Positions 8,369-17,388 of a stretch of 64,000 nt of DNA are shown in pieces. The DNA is from CAYFQB01 sp964345225 (GTDB lineage: Bacteria > Nitrospirota > Thermodesulfovibrionia > Thermodesulfovibrionales > UBA6898). The translations under genes and the position numbers were made by a program. The notes under the pieces were generated by a model that saw only the letters and a list, made by a program, of their open reading frames with translations, had not been told where the DNA came from and ran no database searches. The stretch's first letter is position 1. Each line of letters begins with the position of its first letter. The stretch lies in contig CAYFQB010000076.1 of assembly GCA_964345225.1 (NCBI GenBank), forward strand, positions 36,958 through 100,957, read 5' to 3'.

Positions 8369-9448
8369 TCAGAGCTGAATATATTCTTTCAGAAGTACAG
8401 GATAAAGTCTTGGATTAAAAAGGATATTCGTCATAAAATAGCACTCGTGAGTGCAGTAGCATTGATTGTTAATTATAGAATTGATAACTTTTCCGGCTTT
8501 TTTCGTGTGGATGATCTTTCCCATGTCATAGTTATAATCTCTAACATTACCTAAACTTTCTGTAAGAATCTCACATGGGTAGACATCACCGTTCTCTGTT
8601 AGGACTAGATTTAATCTGCCTGCATAACAGGGAATAAGCCTTTTCTGTTCGAGCATGGTCTGATGTATCAGTCGGCGCTGTATTATGTCTTGTACGGCTT
8701 TTATGCGCGCACCCTTGAAGCGATAGACATTTGAAATTTTATTCTTAAGATTTTTCTCAAGTCTCTCTATTGCGTAATGATACTTATTATTATCCACTTC
8801 TTTATAACTCTCGTCTGACAGGTTTCCCCGTATAAGCGAGATAGTATGTGTCTTTATATTCTTTAAACTGCTTACGAAATCAATTAAGCCGTCCATTTCG
8901 TCCTGGTTTTTAGAACAGAATACTGTATTTATCCCAAGTTCAAAATTGGGATACTTGTCAAGGAACTCACCGAGCAAATGATAAGACTGCATGACCCTAT
9001 CAAAATTTCCCGGTGTGTTTCGGAGTGTATCGTGAGCTTCATTCAGACCGTCAAGAGAGAGCTTTACTGCAATTAGACTGTTTTTGCAGTGTTTGAGTAT
9101 ACGCTCAGTTCTGTCTTTTATAAAGTCGGGCAGGAGTCCGTTAGTAGGATAGAGCATAATAGACGGTTTATTGTTCTTGTAAAAAACCTCGCTGATTTCG
9201 ACAAGGTCAGTTCTGAGAAAGATTTCACCGCCGGAAAAGGCCAGCCAGAGCAGATTGCCCATAGATGAAGATATCCTTGAGATTTCATCAAAGGATAATT
9301 CCTCAGTTTTATCAATTGTGTTGTCTGTACTTTCTAAATAGAAACAGAAAGGGCATTTTGAGTTGCACCTTCTGGTTACGAAAAAAGTAAGATGTATGGG
9401 TCTTGTTTTCCTGAAGACAGAATCTATATGCCTGAATACAGTATACAT
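8369..9448 (-). CDS. Radical SAM protein with SPASM-like C-terminus
   Basis: The 359-residue protein has the radical SAM cluster motif CNSKCPFC (Cys28, 32, 35), the GGE motif in FSGGEIFLR, and a C-terminal cysteine set (CYAGRLNLVL, then YPCEIL and NQCYCTHEC) that looks like a SPASM or twitch auxiliary iron-sulfur site. Such proteins modify peptides, heme precursors, sugars or lipids; the substrate here is unknown. Its start codon touches the last base of the glycosyltransferase gene upstream, so the two are co-translated and probably act in one cell-surface or natural-product pathway. Confidence 0.8.
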   Translation of the reverse strand: MYTVFRHIDSVFRKTRPIHLTFFVTRRCNSKCPFCFYLESTDNTIDKTEELSFDEISRISSSMGNLLWLAFSGGEIFLRTDLVEISEVFYKNNKPSIMLYPTNGLLPDFIKDRTERILKHCKNSLIAVKLSLDGLNEAHDTLRNTPGNFDRVMQSYHLLGEFLDKYPNFELGINTVFCSKNQDEMDGLIDFVSSLKNIKTHTISLIRGNLSDESYKEVDNNKYHYAIERLEKNLKNKISNVYRFKGARIKAVQDIIQRRLIHQTMLEQKRLIPCYAGRLNLVLTENGDVYPCEILTESLGNVRDYNYDMGKIIHTKKAGKVINSIINNQCYCTHECYFMTNILFNPRLYPVLLKEYIQL

Positions 9449-10446
9449 TAAATAATCCTGTGTTTAATTTTATAACTCCAGATATATTTCAGAATCCCTG
9501 AAAAAGACCCTGCTCCGACTCCGATAGGATATACTAAAGTATAGTAAAGTGTAGCAAGTATAGCGAATAAGAACCCTTTTGACTTATAGAATGATTTAAT
9601 CAGCCTTCTGTTTAACAGTAGACTGAAGGAAAATATTAATGGTATCGGCACTAAAAGGCCTGTATCTTTAAAATACAGAGAGAGCATTATTAATAATGTG
9701 TTTAAGAAAAAAGCAGAAACGTTGATCTTGAGTTCAACAGAGGCTGTACCTGAGTCCTTAAGCAAATCCTTGTTCATTAAGGAGTAAACAGTCCAATACA
9801 TCGATTTTCTGAATGCATTTCTCAGTGATTTCAGAAGGGTAAAATTGAATATGTGCTGGACTAATATATCGGGATTCATTTTAAGTTTATAGCCTGACCT
9901 TCTGAGCCTGTGGCTAAATTCCACATCTTCAAGGATTGGCAGAAAATTCTCGGAAAACCCGCCGCTTATATTGAAAACGCCCTTATCAATGATCATGGCA
10001 TGTGATGCTATATAATCGGGTTCTTCCTTTTTTGTTTCAGAGTAGTTTATGAAGATTGACTGGAAGGTGCCGAAAAAATCATCATCATAAGGGGTCATGG
10101 TATAAGTGCCGCCAATAATTATGTTTTTATCTCCGGAAGAGGCTTTATCGGCCAGGGAGAGCGTATCTTTTTGCAGGATGCAGTCGGCGTCAATGAAGAA
10201 AAGGATGTTACCGCTGCTGTTTTGTACTCCTGTATTTCTTGCCCTTGATGTACCTGAGTGTTTATCTAAACGGATGAGTTTGCATGGAAATTTCTTTATT
10301 ATCTCTACCGAGCTGTCAGTTGAACAGTCATCAACAACTATGATCTCGAAATTATTATGATTTGCGGAAAATGCCGCTTCAAGACATTTCCCGATAGTAG
10401 AACTCCCGTTGCGGTTTGGGATAATTACAGAGATTCGGTTATTCAT
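9448..10446 (-). CDS. Family 2 glycosyltransferase with C-terminal membrane helices
   Basis: The 332-residue protein begins with the GT2 fold: ISVIIPNRNG, then VVDDCSTDSS, then the DxD motif in FIDADCIL (about 88-95) and a catalytic EDVEFSHRLRRSGY segment. About three hydrophobic helices fill the last third (about 243-320), so it works at the inner membrane. It probably transfers a sugar from a nucleotide donor to a lipid or glycan acceptor. It is the upstream partner of the radical SAM gene. A family B repeat element begins 3 bases before its start codon, so its promoter must lie in or beyond that element. Confidence 0.85.
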   Translation of the reverse strand: MNNRISVIIPNRNGSSTIGKCLEAAFSANHNNFEIIVVDDCSTDSSVEIIKKFPCKLIRLDKHSGTSRARNTGVQNSSGNILFFIDADCILQKDTLSLADKASSGDKNIIIGGTYTMTPYDDDFFGTFQSIFINYSETKKEEPDYIASHAMIIDKGVFNISGGFSENFLPILEDVEFSHRLRRSGYKLKMNPDILVQHIFNFTLLKSLRNAFRKSMYWTVYSLMNKDLLKDSGTASVELKINVSAFFLNTLLIMLSLYFKDTGLLVPIPLIFSFSLLLNRRLIKSFYKSKGFLFAILATLYYTLVYPIGVGAGSFSGILKYIWSYKIKHRII

Positions 10447-10448
10447 GA

Positions 10449-10630
10449 TTTTACCCCGTTAGAAAGCTCCGCTGCCTGTCTGCCGTCAGGCAGGCTTGCC
10501 CCGTAAGAGACCAGAGGTCTTTCGGGGCTTGCAGCGGGGATAAAAATAAATTCCTTTATTTCAAACACGAAATTTAATACCCTTTGTGATCATTCCCGTT
10601 AGAAGGAGAGGGTCTTCTAACGGGATTTAC
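10449..10630. mobile_element. MITE-like element, family B, copy 1
   Basis: Left end TTTTACCCCGTTAGAAAG and right end CTTCTAACGGGATTTAC form terminal inverted repeats. The core contains CTTGCCCCGTAAGAGACC and TTGCAGCGGGGATAAAA, shared with the copy at 47.6 kb. The last 33 bases form their own hairpin (TCCCGTTAGAAG and CTTCTAACGGGA). An extra GC-rich palindrome built on GCCTG/CAGGC sits near 10475-10494. It is non-coding. Confidence 0.7.
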
Positions 10631-10759
10631 TATTATGAAATAAAAGAGGTGTTATATTCCAATCGAAAATTGTGCTATCGTCAGCCTCGCCTGATTGGAA
10701 GATAACAAGATTTTGGTATGTAGAAAGGATAATCTAAGAACCGCACCTTTTATCTTTTC

Positions 10760-11065
10760 TTAAATGATAATAAATTCTAAACCTGTAATATATCCTTTAT
10801 CTGTTTTTTTCTGCCAGATAACCTCTGCAGAGGCTTTTATTTTCACAGGTTCATTACCGGGTACATCAAAATCTAGCTCAAGAATTGTGCCTCGTGGCAA
10901 ATCTTTGTCAACAACAATACACAATCCACCGTCGCTTAAATCCTTTGTCTCTCCTGCCCCTGCCTCGGGCATCAATATTTTATAACTCACGTTTGTAAAA
11001 ACCTGTTTACGAGGAAACTTGCGTCTATCTCCTGTCTCCTGACCATTTTTTATAAAATTATTCAT
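10760..11065 (-). CDS. PilZ domain protein
   Basis: The 101-residue protein is a single PilZ domain, the c-di-GMP receptor module. It has RRKFPR at 14-19 (the RxxxR motif) and DLSDGG at 42-47 (the D/NxSxxG motif), then the usual beta-barrel strands. It stands alone on the minus strand with no operon partner, so its effector target cannot be read from context. The HD-GYP protein at 26.4 kb is a candidate c-di-GMP phosphodiesterase in the same window. Confidence 0.85.
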   Translation of the reverse strand: MNNFIKNGQETGDRRKFPRKQVFTNVSYKILMPEAGAGETKDLSDGGLCIVVDKDLPRGTILELDFDVPGNEPVKIKASAEVIWQKKTDKGYITGLEFIII

Positions 11066-11484
11066 AATACCTCCTGCCGAATGTTAATTAAATCTAAACA
11101 TTGTAAAGCTCAAGCACATATCTTACACAAATAAAATAAGTATCGTATATCTTGAATATTAGTGCAACTATTTTTGATGATTTTAATTAGACCTTGAAAA
11201 AATAAAGGTCAGCTAGCAAAATTTATTTAAATTTTCTAAATCAAAGATCTTATATTCTTAAATCAAAATTCAAGTCCTGACACTATCCATTAACTCCTAT
11301 TTATTCAGATGCTACTATTCCTGCTATTCATTATTCGTACTTTTTTAATGGAGCATTAGACTGTTTGACACAGGAAGAAATTCTTGTCCAATGATATAAT
11401 TAGGAGAAATAAGAAAAGACAGTATCAAGTGAGATATCTCTTTTTTTTAGTTCTTAGTTATAACATTTGGCTATAAAGATTTAA
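11066..11484. other. Intergenic region with nothing recognisable
   Basis: About 420 AT-rich bases between divergent genes. There is a TTGACA near 11374 and a TATAAT near 11394, but they are not spaced as one promoter. I see no repeat, RNA or small gene. Confidence 0.5.
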
Positions 11485-11757
11485 ATGACCAGGAAGAAGA
11501 TTGCATTAATCGTCAGGGACAGACAGGCTGAGGCACTGAGAGTTGCTGTCGGGCTTACACTTGCCGATGACGAAGTAAATGTTTTTATATTGGACTCTAA
11601 GTTAGAGGATGATGAGAAGATAGCGCTTAACCTGGAAGCTCTTAGGGACCTTAAAGTAAAGATTTATACCAATAATCCTGAAAATAACTTCGAAATAATG
11701 AGTACAGAAGAGATAGCACGTGCATTGGTTAATTACGATACCGTGATTCCTTATTAA
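11485..11757 (+). CDS. Small DsrE/TusD-like protein
   Basis: The 90-residue product starts with a beta-strand (KKIALIVRD) and the short alpha/beta pattern of the DsrE/DsrF fold: AEALRVAVGLTLADDEVNVFILDSKL is a typical second element. It has no conserved cysteine, so it is unlikely to carry persulfide itself. In anaerobes such single-domain DsrE-like proteins often accompany sulfur or heterodisulfide metabolism genes; here it stands alone. No Shine-Dalgarno sequence is obvious. Confidence 0.55.
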   Translation: MTRKKIALIVRDRQAEALRVAVGLTLADDEVNVFILDSKLEDDEKIALNLEALRDLKVKIYTNNPENNFEIMSTEEIARALVNYDTVIPY

Positions 11758-11809
11758 TACTACAGGATGTCATGTCGTTATATATAAGAAGAAAGTTTAT
11801 TAAGGAAAT

Positions 11810-12601
11810 TTAAGAGCTGTAAAATTCTTCTCTTCTGTCTCCAAATATATTGTTGAAAGGGTTAAGATTTTTATTCCTCGCATCATAGATATTGATTTCA
11901 GCTTGAGCAAATTCTTCCCTGTCTAATGATGCACGGAAGAGGATTTTACCATCAGGAGAGACTATTTCACTTGATCCTATGAATTCTAAAGCGCCTTTAT
12001 TGCCTCTATTCTCCCTGCCGGTTCTGTTTGCGGTAACAGCAAAGACCCTGTTTTCTATGCATCTTGTTGTCATCGCATCAGGGCAGTAGGGCAGAACGAG
12101 ATTAGCAGGATGAGCAATGATATCTGCCCCCTTTAAAGCAAGTGTTCTAACAGACTCAGGAAAGAACCAGTCAAAACATATCATTATGCCTATATTGCCA
12201 ATGGGTGTATTCCATACACGAAACCCTGTATCACCAGGTGAAAACCACTGCTTCTCTTCTAAAAAAAGGTGTGTCTTCCTGTATATTCCAAGGAATCCAT
12301 CGGGACCTGTTAAGAAAGCCGAATTGTAAAGTAAATCACCATCGCGTTCAGCTATGCTGGCAACTATATACATATTCTTCTCTTTTGATAACTCAATAAG
12401 CTTTTGTGTTGTATATCCGGATGGAATTTCTTCAGATAGTCCTTTTAGTTCATCCTTTGAAATGAACTGGTACCCTGTAGTGAAGAGTTCCGGTAGCACA
12501 ACGAGGTCAGTTTTTTTAGACACTATTTTTTGAATAACATTATCGACGTTATGCTTTATATCCCCGAACACAGGATTAAACTGCAAAAAACCTGCTATCA
12601 T
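11810..12601 (-). CDS. Carbon-nitrogen hydrolase (nitrilase superfamily)
   Basis: The 263-residue protein has the Glu-Lys-Cys triad of the superfamily: Glu in VVLPELFTTGY (about 38), Lys in IYRKTHLF (about 113) and Cys in IMICFDWFFPE (about 146). Its length fits an omega-amidase or N-carbamoyl-type amidase. It hydrolyses a non-peptide C-N bond in the cytoplasm; the substrate is not predictable. It lies 12 bases downstream of the Cys-rich protein gene, so the two are probably co-transcribed. Confidence 0.85.
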   Translation of the reverse strand: MIAGFLQFNPVFGDIKHNVDNVIQKIVSKKTDLVVLPELFTTGYQFISKDELKGLSEEIPSGYTTQKLIELSKEKNMYIVASIAERDGDLLYNSAFLTGPDGFLGIYRKTHLFLEEKQWFSPGDTGFRVWNTPIGNIGIMICFDWFFPESVRTLALKGADIIAHPANLVLPYCPDAMTTRCIENRVFAVTANRTGRENRGNKGALEFIGSSEIVSPDGKILFRASLDREEFAQAEINIYDARNKNLNPFNNIFGDRREEFYSS

Positions 12602-12613
12602 ATTTAAGTATCC

Positions 12614-13057
12614 TTATTCCAATTTCTCTAACTCTTTCCCGCAAAAGCATCTGCTGGGTTTTTCCGATATAATATTACAGCAGCTGCATACGTATTTCCC
12701 GGAAAGGTCAATTACACTTACCTGATTTCCGCAACTGCATTTTGTCAGATCCTCGGAATCCAGTTTGCAAGAGCATTCTGCTCCGCAGCGACAGAAGTAA
12801 CCTTTATTGCCATCAATTTTTAGAAGGCGCGCTGGAACTAGTTCTCTGCCGCATATACATTTGCCAGGTTGTTTTGATAGGGTATTACAGTTACAGTCAT
12901 TACAGCTGCATACATACCAACTATCCTGGAGCATTTCTTCCTGCTGCATGCCTTTGTGATGCGTTCCCATCATTTCTTCGCCATTTACTGTGAAGGCAAA
13001 GACAGCTATTATTGATATGATTAATAGAATAGATAGCGCAAGTCTCATTTCATCCAC
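12614..13057 (-). CDS. Secreted or membrane-anchored Cys-rich repeat protein, unknown function
   Basis: I do not recognise this 147-residue protein. It has a hydrophobic N-terminal segment (about 5-25) that looks like a signal peptide. The rest holds three Cys-rich repeats of about 37 residues (near 49-70, 88-110 and 123-140). Each has a front cluster (CSCNDCNC, CRCGAECSC, CSCC) and ends in KCxCG or RCFCG. The pattern suggests three small metal-binding ribbons (Zn or Fe) outside the cytoplasm. A MGTHHKGM segment before the repeats could also bind metal. The nitrilase gene follows directly. Confidence 0.65.
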   Translation of the reverse strand: MDEMRLALSILLIISIIAVFAFTVNGEEMMGTHHKGMQQEEMLQDSWYVCSCNDCNCNTLSKQPGKCICGRELVPARLLKIDGNKGYFCRCGAECSCKLDSEDLTKCSCGNQVSVIDLSGKYVCSCCNIISEKPSRCFCGKELEKLE

Positions 13058-13121
13058 CTTCTAAAGTTAATTATTTTGAAGCAGCATTTTATCGCAATAA
13101 TAATTCTCAGATTTTTCCGGA

Positions 13122-13793
13122 TTATACAAACATGCCATCAGCCATTTCGAGTATCCTGTGGCAGCGGTTTGAGATTTCCCTGTTATGTGTGACGATTACA
13201 AATGTTATCCTTTTTCTTTTATTCAGATCGATAAGAAGCTCAAAGAGTTCATTGCCTGTTGAGGTGTCAAGATTACCTGTTGGCTCGTCTGCAAGAACTA
13301 CTCTGGGATTCTGTATGAGTGCCCTTGCAACTGCAACGCGCTGCTGTTCTCCTCCTGATAGTTCACCAGGCCTGTGTTTCAACCTTCCTGAAAGACCGAG
13401 TTCCTCGAGAAGAACCTCTGCATTTTTTTCTATTAAATTGAAAGGTCTGCCGCTGATAAGTCCAGGGAGCATGATATTTTCCAATGAGTTGAATTCAGGA
13501 AGAAGGTGATGGAACTGGAATACAAATCCGACACTTGAATTTCTAAAATGTGCAAGGGAATTTTCATCCATTGAGGCTATGTCATCTCCTCCAAACAATA
13601 CCTTCCCTGAAGTCGGTTTATCAAGTGTACCAAGAATATGAAGAAGTGTGCTCTTGCCAGCACCTGATGCACCTATAATTCCTACCATTTCTCCCTCATA
13701 TATGGAAAGATTTACACCTTTTAAAACCCTTAGCTCACCTGCCTCGGTATTGAAGGATTTTCTGATATCTATGGCCTCAATGAGTTTATTCAT
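13122..13793 (-). CDS. lolD: Lipoprotein-releasing system ATP-binding protein LolD
   Basis: The 223-residue ATPase has Walker A GASGAGKST, a Q-loop in GFVFQFHHLLPEF, signature LSGGEQQRV and Walker B VVLADEPTGNLD. The HHLLPEF segment is typical of LolD. It overlaps the lolC-type permease by 8 bases. With that permease it frees lipoproteins from the inner membrane for LolA, so the cell has an outer membrane. This fits the lipoproteins encoded in the window. Confidence 0.92.
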   Translation of the reverse strand: MNKLIEAIDIRKSFNTEAGELRVLKGVNLSIYEGEMVGIIGASGAGKSTLLHILGTLDKPTSGKVLFGGDDIASMDENSLAHFRNSSVGFVFQFHHLLPEFNSLENIMLPGLISGRPFNLIEKNAEVLLEELGLSGRLKHRPGELSGGEQQRVAVARALIQNPRVVLADEPTGNLDTSTGNELFELLIDLNKRKRITFVIVTHNREISNRCHRILEMADGMFV

Positions 13794-15015
13794 ATCTCAA
13801 CGGCTCAACCGGATTTAATTTGGCAGCCTGCAATGCAGGATATATGGTTGCAAGAAAACTTATGACTATTGCAGACATGGATACAACGATGAAATCAAAT
13901 AGTTTCATCTTGACAGGCAGATGGCTCAGATAGTAAACATCAGCAGGAAGTTTTATTATCTGGTAGGTATTAAGGATATATCCGGCCAGATAACCCCCTG
14001 CTATACCGATAGCTGTTCCGATGAGGCCGATGAGCAGGCCCTGCAGCATAAAGACCGTCATGATCCCGCCGTTTGTTGCCCCAATTGCTTTTAATATCGC
14101 TATTTCCCTGCTCTTTTCGATAACATTCATTATAAGATTACTGATTATATTGAATGATGCAACAAGTACAATCAGAACAAGAATTATGAACATTGCAAAC
14201 TTTTCGAGTTTGAGGGCAGAGAAGAGATTTTTATTCATCTGCATCCAGTCCATGACATTGAAGGGGAAACCAAGTTTGTCCTGAAGGTGATTTTTGATCT
14301 TAGGTGCCTTATAAATGTCATTAAGCCTTACTTCTATGCCTGTTATGCCTTCCTTAAGCCCCAAAAAATCCTGTGTAGGTTTTATATGTGTAAGTACAAG
14401 GTTTGAATCATATTCGAACATGCCGATTTCAAAAATAGCAACAACCCTGAACTGTTTAACCTTTGGCAGCATCCCAAGAGGTCCTATTTCACTAACAGGC
14501 GAAACAATATTGATTTTATCACCTATAAATGTCCCGAGACTGGATGCCAGTTCTTTCCCGAGGATTATGCCCGGGATATCATTTTCCTCAGAGAGTTTAT
14601 TGAAATCTCCCTCTTTAATATGCGAGAGTATTTCAGTAGTCTTAGATTCTATCTCTGGTATAATTCCCCTTATAAATACCCCGTGTGCCCTGTTTTTGAA
14701 AGATACCATTACCTGACCTAATGCAAATGGTGCATATGAAACAATTTCTTTTTCCTTTTCAAGTTTTTCAGTAACAAGTTCGTAATCAGTGATCGCACCT
14801 TTGAAGTTCCGGATAATAATATGTGCATTAGCACCGAGGATTTTCTTCTGGAGGTCCTGATGAAAACCGCTCATGACCGACAGTACGATAAGCAGCGCCA
14901 TTACACCTACAGCAACGCCCCCTATTGATATAGCTGTATTTACAGAAACACCCCTGTGTTTTTTCTTTGATTTCAGATATCTTAAAGCAATGAATACCTG
15001 GTAAGGAAGTTTCAT
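13786..15015 (-). CDS. lolC: Lipoprotein-releasing system permease LolC/LolE
   Basis: The 409-residue protein has an N-terminal helix (about 25-48), a periplasmic domain and three C-terminal helices ending in the FtsX tail (ATIYPALQAAKLNPVEPLRYE). It starts KLPYQVFIALRYLKSKKK, typical of LolC/E. I chose the start at 15015: the longer frame to 15045 would be translated from the heptamer repeat just upstream. Only one permease is present, so it is probably the single homodimeric LolC/E-type subunit seen in many non-enterobacteria. It follows lysS on the same strand. Confidence 0.88.
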   Translation of the reverse strand: MKLPYQVFIALRYLKSKKKHRGVSVNTAISIGGVAVGVMALLIVLSVMSGFHQDLQKKILGANAHIIIRNFKGAITDYELVTEKLEKEKEIVSYAPFALGQVMVSFKNRAHGVFIRGIIPEIESKTTEILSHIKEGDFNKLSEENDIPGIILGKELASSLGTFIGDKINIVSPVSEIGPLGMLPKVKQFRVVAIFEIGMFEYDSNLVLTHIKPTQDFLGLKEGITGIEVRLNDIYKAPKIKNHLQDKLGFPFNVMDWMQMNKNLFSALKLEKFAMFIILVLIVLVASFNIISNLIMNVIEKSREIAILKAIGATNGGIMTVFMLQGLLIGLIGTAIGIAGGYLAGYILNTYQIIKLPADVYYLSHLPVKMKLFDFIVVSMSAIVISFLATIYPALQAAKLNPVEPLRYE

Positions 15016-15022
15016 ATAATTT

Positions 15023-15078
15023 AAAATGCAAAATGCAAAATGCAAAATTTAAAATGCAAAATGCAAAGAATAAATTCA
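15023..15078. repeat. Heptanucleotide tandem repeat (AAAATGC) between lysS and lolC
   Basis: Eight 7-base units in register: AAAATGC three times, AAAATTT, AAAATGC twice, then AAAGAAT and AAATTCA. It ends 8 bases before the lolC start codon and occupies most of the intercistronic space. Confidence 0.85.
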
Positions 15079-15136
15079 TAAAATATCTTAATTTTCACTT
15101 TGTATTTTTCATTCTTCAATCTTAAATTATTTGAGT

Positions 15137-16612
15137 CTATTTTTCCGGCTTCAACTGAGGGAATAATATTACATCCCTGATCGACTGTGAATTTGTAAGA
15201 AGCATCACAAGCCTGTCGATGCCTATACCTTCGCCTGCTGCAGGGGGCATGCCGTATTCAAGTGCCCTGATAAAGTCTTCATCCATCCAGTGTGCTTCTT
15301 CGTCACCAGTTTGTTGAGCATTAACCTGCTCAAGAAACCTTTCCCTTTGATCAAACGGGTCATTAAGTTCCGAGAATGCATTGGCAATCTCTCTTGAACT
15401 GATAAACAGCTCGAACCTTTCAGCCAGTGAAGGGTTTTCCTGCTTTCTTTTTGCCAGAGGTGACAGTTCAACAGGATGGTCAATGATGAATATAGGCTGG
15501 ATCAGTTCTGGTTCAACCCTTTCTTTAAAGATAGCATCAAGGATTTTGCTCAAAGATGAGCCTTCCGGTATATCAATACTGTTGGCATTGGCCCATGCAC
15601 TTGCCTTTTCAGAGTCAGTGAATATCTCTTTGGGAACTCCATTTTGTTCCAGTGCTTCAAACATCGGAAGCCTTGGCCACGGGGGAGTGAGGTCAATCGT
15701 TGTATCACCAAAAGGTACTTTCAGTGTTCCGGCAGTTTTTAGGGCCACGTCAGAGATTAGTTGTTCAGTAAAAGACATTAGGAAATTATAATCTTTATAG
15801 GCAATATAAAATTCAAGCATGGAGAACTCTGGATTATGTTTTGTGGATATGCCTTCATTCCTGAAGTTTTTATTCAGCTCATAGACCCGGTCATAGCCTC
15901 CAACAAGAAGCCTTTTAAGATAGAGTTCAGGGGCAATCCTGAGGTACAGGTCTATCCCAAGTGCATGGTGTTGGGTCTTAAAGGGTCTGGCAGTTGCACC
16001 TCCTGGAATCTGGTGCATCATCGGTGTTTCTGCCTCTATGAATCCTCTTGATTCAAGAAAATCCCTGACGGCTTTTATTATCAGACTTCTTTTGGCAAAG
16101 TTCTCCCTGACTTCAGGGTTGACTATGAGATCAACGTATCGTTGCCTGTATCTTGTTTCAACATCTTTTAGACCATGCCATTTTTCCGGGAGCGGTCTGA
16201 TAGACTTGGTAAGAAGTTCAAATGTTTTTACCTCAACAGTCAGTTCATTTGTCTTAGTCCTGAAAAGCCTGCCTTTAACGCCTATGATATCTCCTATGTC
16301 TATCTTTTTCAGGAGTTTATGTCTTTCACCGAGCACATCCCTTTTAAAATATATCTGTATTTTTCCTGTGCTATCCTGAATGTGAGAGAAAGCTGTCTTG
16401 CCAAAGTCCCTAAATGCAATAACTCTGCCCGCGAGTGAACAGTTTACAGGATCTGAATCAAGCATTTCCTTGGAAGCATTATTATTTTTATCAATTAAAT
16501 CTGCTGAATAGTCAGTGACATCAAATGGATCGCCGTAAGGCTTGATTCCCATCTGCTTGAGTTCGGATATCTTTTTAATTCTCTGTTGAATAAGTTCGTT
16601 GATTTCTTCCAC
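15137..16612 (-). CDS. lysS: Lysyl-tRNA synthetase (class II)
   Basis: The 491-residue enzyme charges tRNA-Lys. It has an N-terminal OB-fold anticodon-binding domain (about 55-145) and a class II core: motif 2 in NKNFRNEGISTKHNPEF and motif 3 in GEGIGIDRLVMLLTNSQSIRDVILFP. All expected core elements are present and the length is normal for a bacterial LysS. It is the first gene of a probable lysS-lolC-lolD transcript, an arrangement seen in several Gram-negative lineages. Confidence 0.95.
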   Translation of the reverse strand: MEEINELIQQRIKKISELKQMGIKPYGDPFDVTDYSADLIDKNNNASKEMLDSDPVNCSLAGRVIAFRDFGKTAFSHIQDSTGKIQIYFKRDVLGERHKLLKKIDIGDIIGVKGRLFRTKTNELTVEVKTFELLTKSIRPLPEKWHGLKDVETRYRQRYVDLIVNPEVRENFAKRSLIIKAVRDFLESRGFIEAETPMMHQIPGGATARPFKTQHHALGIDLYLRIAPELYLKRLLVGGYDRVYELNKNFRNEGISTKHNPEFSMLEFYIAYKDYNFLMSFTEQLISDVALKTAGTLKVPFGDTTIDLTPPWPRLPMFEALEQNGVPKEIFTDSEKASAWANANSIDIPEGSSLSKILDAIFKERVEPELIQPIFIIDHPVELSPLAKRKQENPSLAERFELFISSREIANAFSELNDPFDQRERFLEQVNAQQTGDEEAHWMDEDFIRALEYGMPPAAGEGIGIDRLVMLLTNSQSIRDVILFPQLKPEK

Positions 16613-16726
16613 AATAACCTCTAAATAAAAACGCTTTTATTACTTTAGTATCTGTTTGTTTGATTTCGAACTGATTTCAACAAGCATTATAATGATTAAT
16701 TTTAAGGTAAGTCAAGAAACGCAACT

Positions 16727-17305
16727 CTATGCGCTCTGTCTGTACTTTTCCATTAAATGGCTTATCAGGGACTCTACTCTTTTGGCAAGATTGTCAGGGT
16801 CAGGATCAAAGCCTTTGTTGACATAATTGGCCGGAGAAAGATTTTCCATCTGCTTTTTCAGTTCTTCATCAGATTTTTGAGCGGAGAAAAAAACTACCGG
16901 TGCATTCTTTGCATTATTCTGTGTTTCTACTGCCCTCATTGTCCTTGCAGCGGTGATGCCATCCATTACCGGCATATTCAGGTCTATAATGGCAATATCT
17001 ACAAGTTCTTTCTCGGAGAGCAGTTTTGAATAGGCTGATATTAATTCAAGACCATTTTCAAAGGACATTACTTTAGCCGAGAACTTTTTTTCCTTAAGGA
17101 GATCCTCAATTATCTTTCTTGTATATTTTGAGTCGTCAGCAACTAGCGCATAACCCCTTTCACTGGGCTTTTGAGGTTCCCACAGTTTCTGGACATCGAG
17201 GGTGAACCCGCAATAGACGCAGGTAACTTCTCTCCTTTCATTTCTTTCTATGACACTGAAAGGCACCTCTTCATCACAGCATAAACAATATTGAGTATCA
17301 GCCAT
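16727..17305 (-). CDS. Response regulator with N-terminal zinc-ribbon-like segment
   Basis: The 192-residue protein begins with a small Cys-rich segment (CLCC at 7-10 and CVYCGF at 29-34) able to bind one zinc. From about 52 a receiver domain follows, with acidic residues in ALVADDSKYTR, the phospho-acceptor Asp108 in IIDLNMPVMDG, the conserved Ser/Ala position in VFFSAQK and the Lys in NYVNKGF. It has no output domain, so it acts as a CheY-like signal carrier. No histidine kinase gene is nearby. Confidence 0.8.
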   Translation of the reverse strand: MADTQYCLCCDEEVPFSVIERNERREVTCVYCGFTLDVQKLWEPQKPSERGYALVADDSKYTRKIIEDLLKEKKFSAKVMSFENGLELISAYSKLLSEKELVDIAIIDLNMPVMDGITAARTMRAVETQNNAKNAPVVFFSAQKSDEELKKQMENLSPANYVNKGFDPDPDNLAKRVESLISHLMEKYRQSA

Positions 17306-17388
17306 GGTAATTGTTAAAATTATATAAATAGTTTTTTTTTATTGCAAGCATAAGTATTCAAAATATATATAAACAAATAACAGGAAGA

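Noticed and set aside
15015..15045. Longer lolC start (MHFAFCILNYMKLPYQ...)
   Set aside because: The extra 10 codons come from the AAAATGC heptamer repeat, and family members start at MKLPYQVF-like residues.
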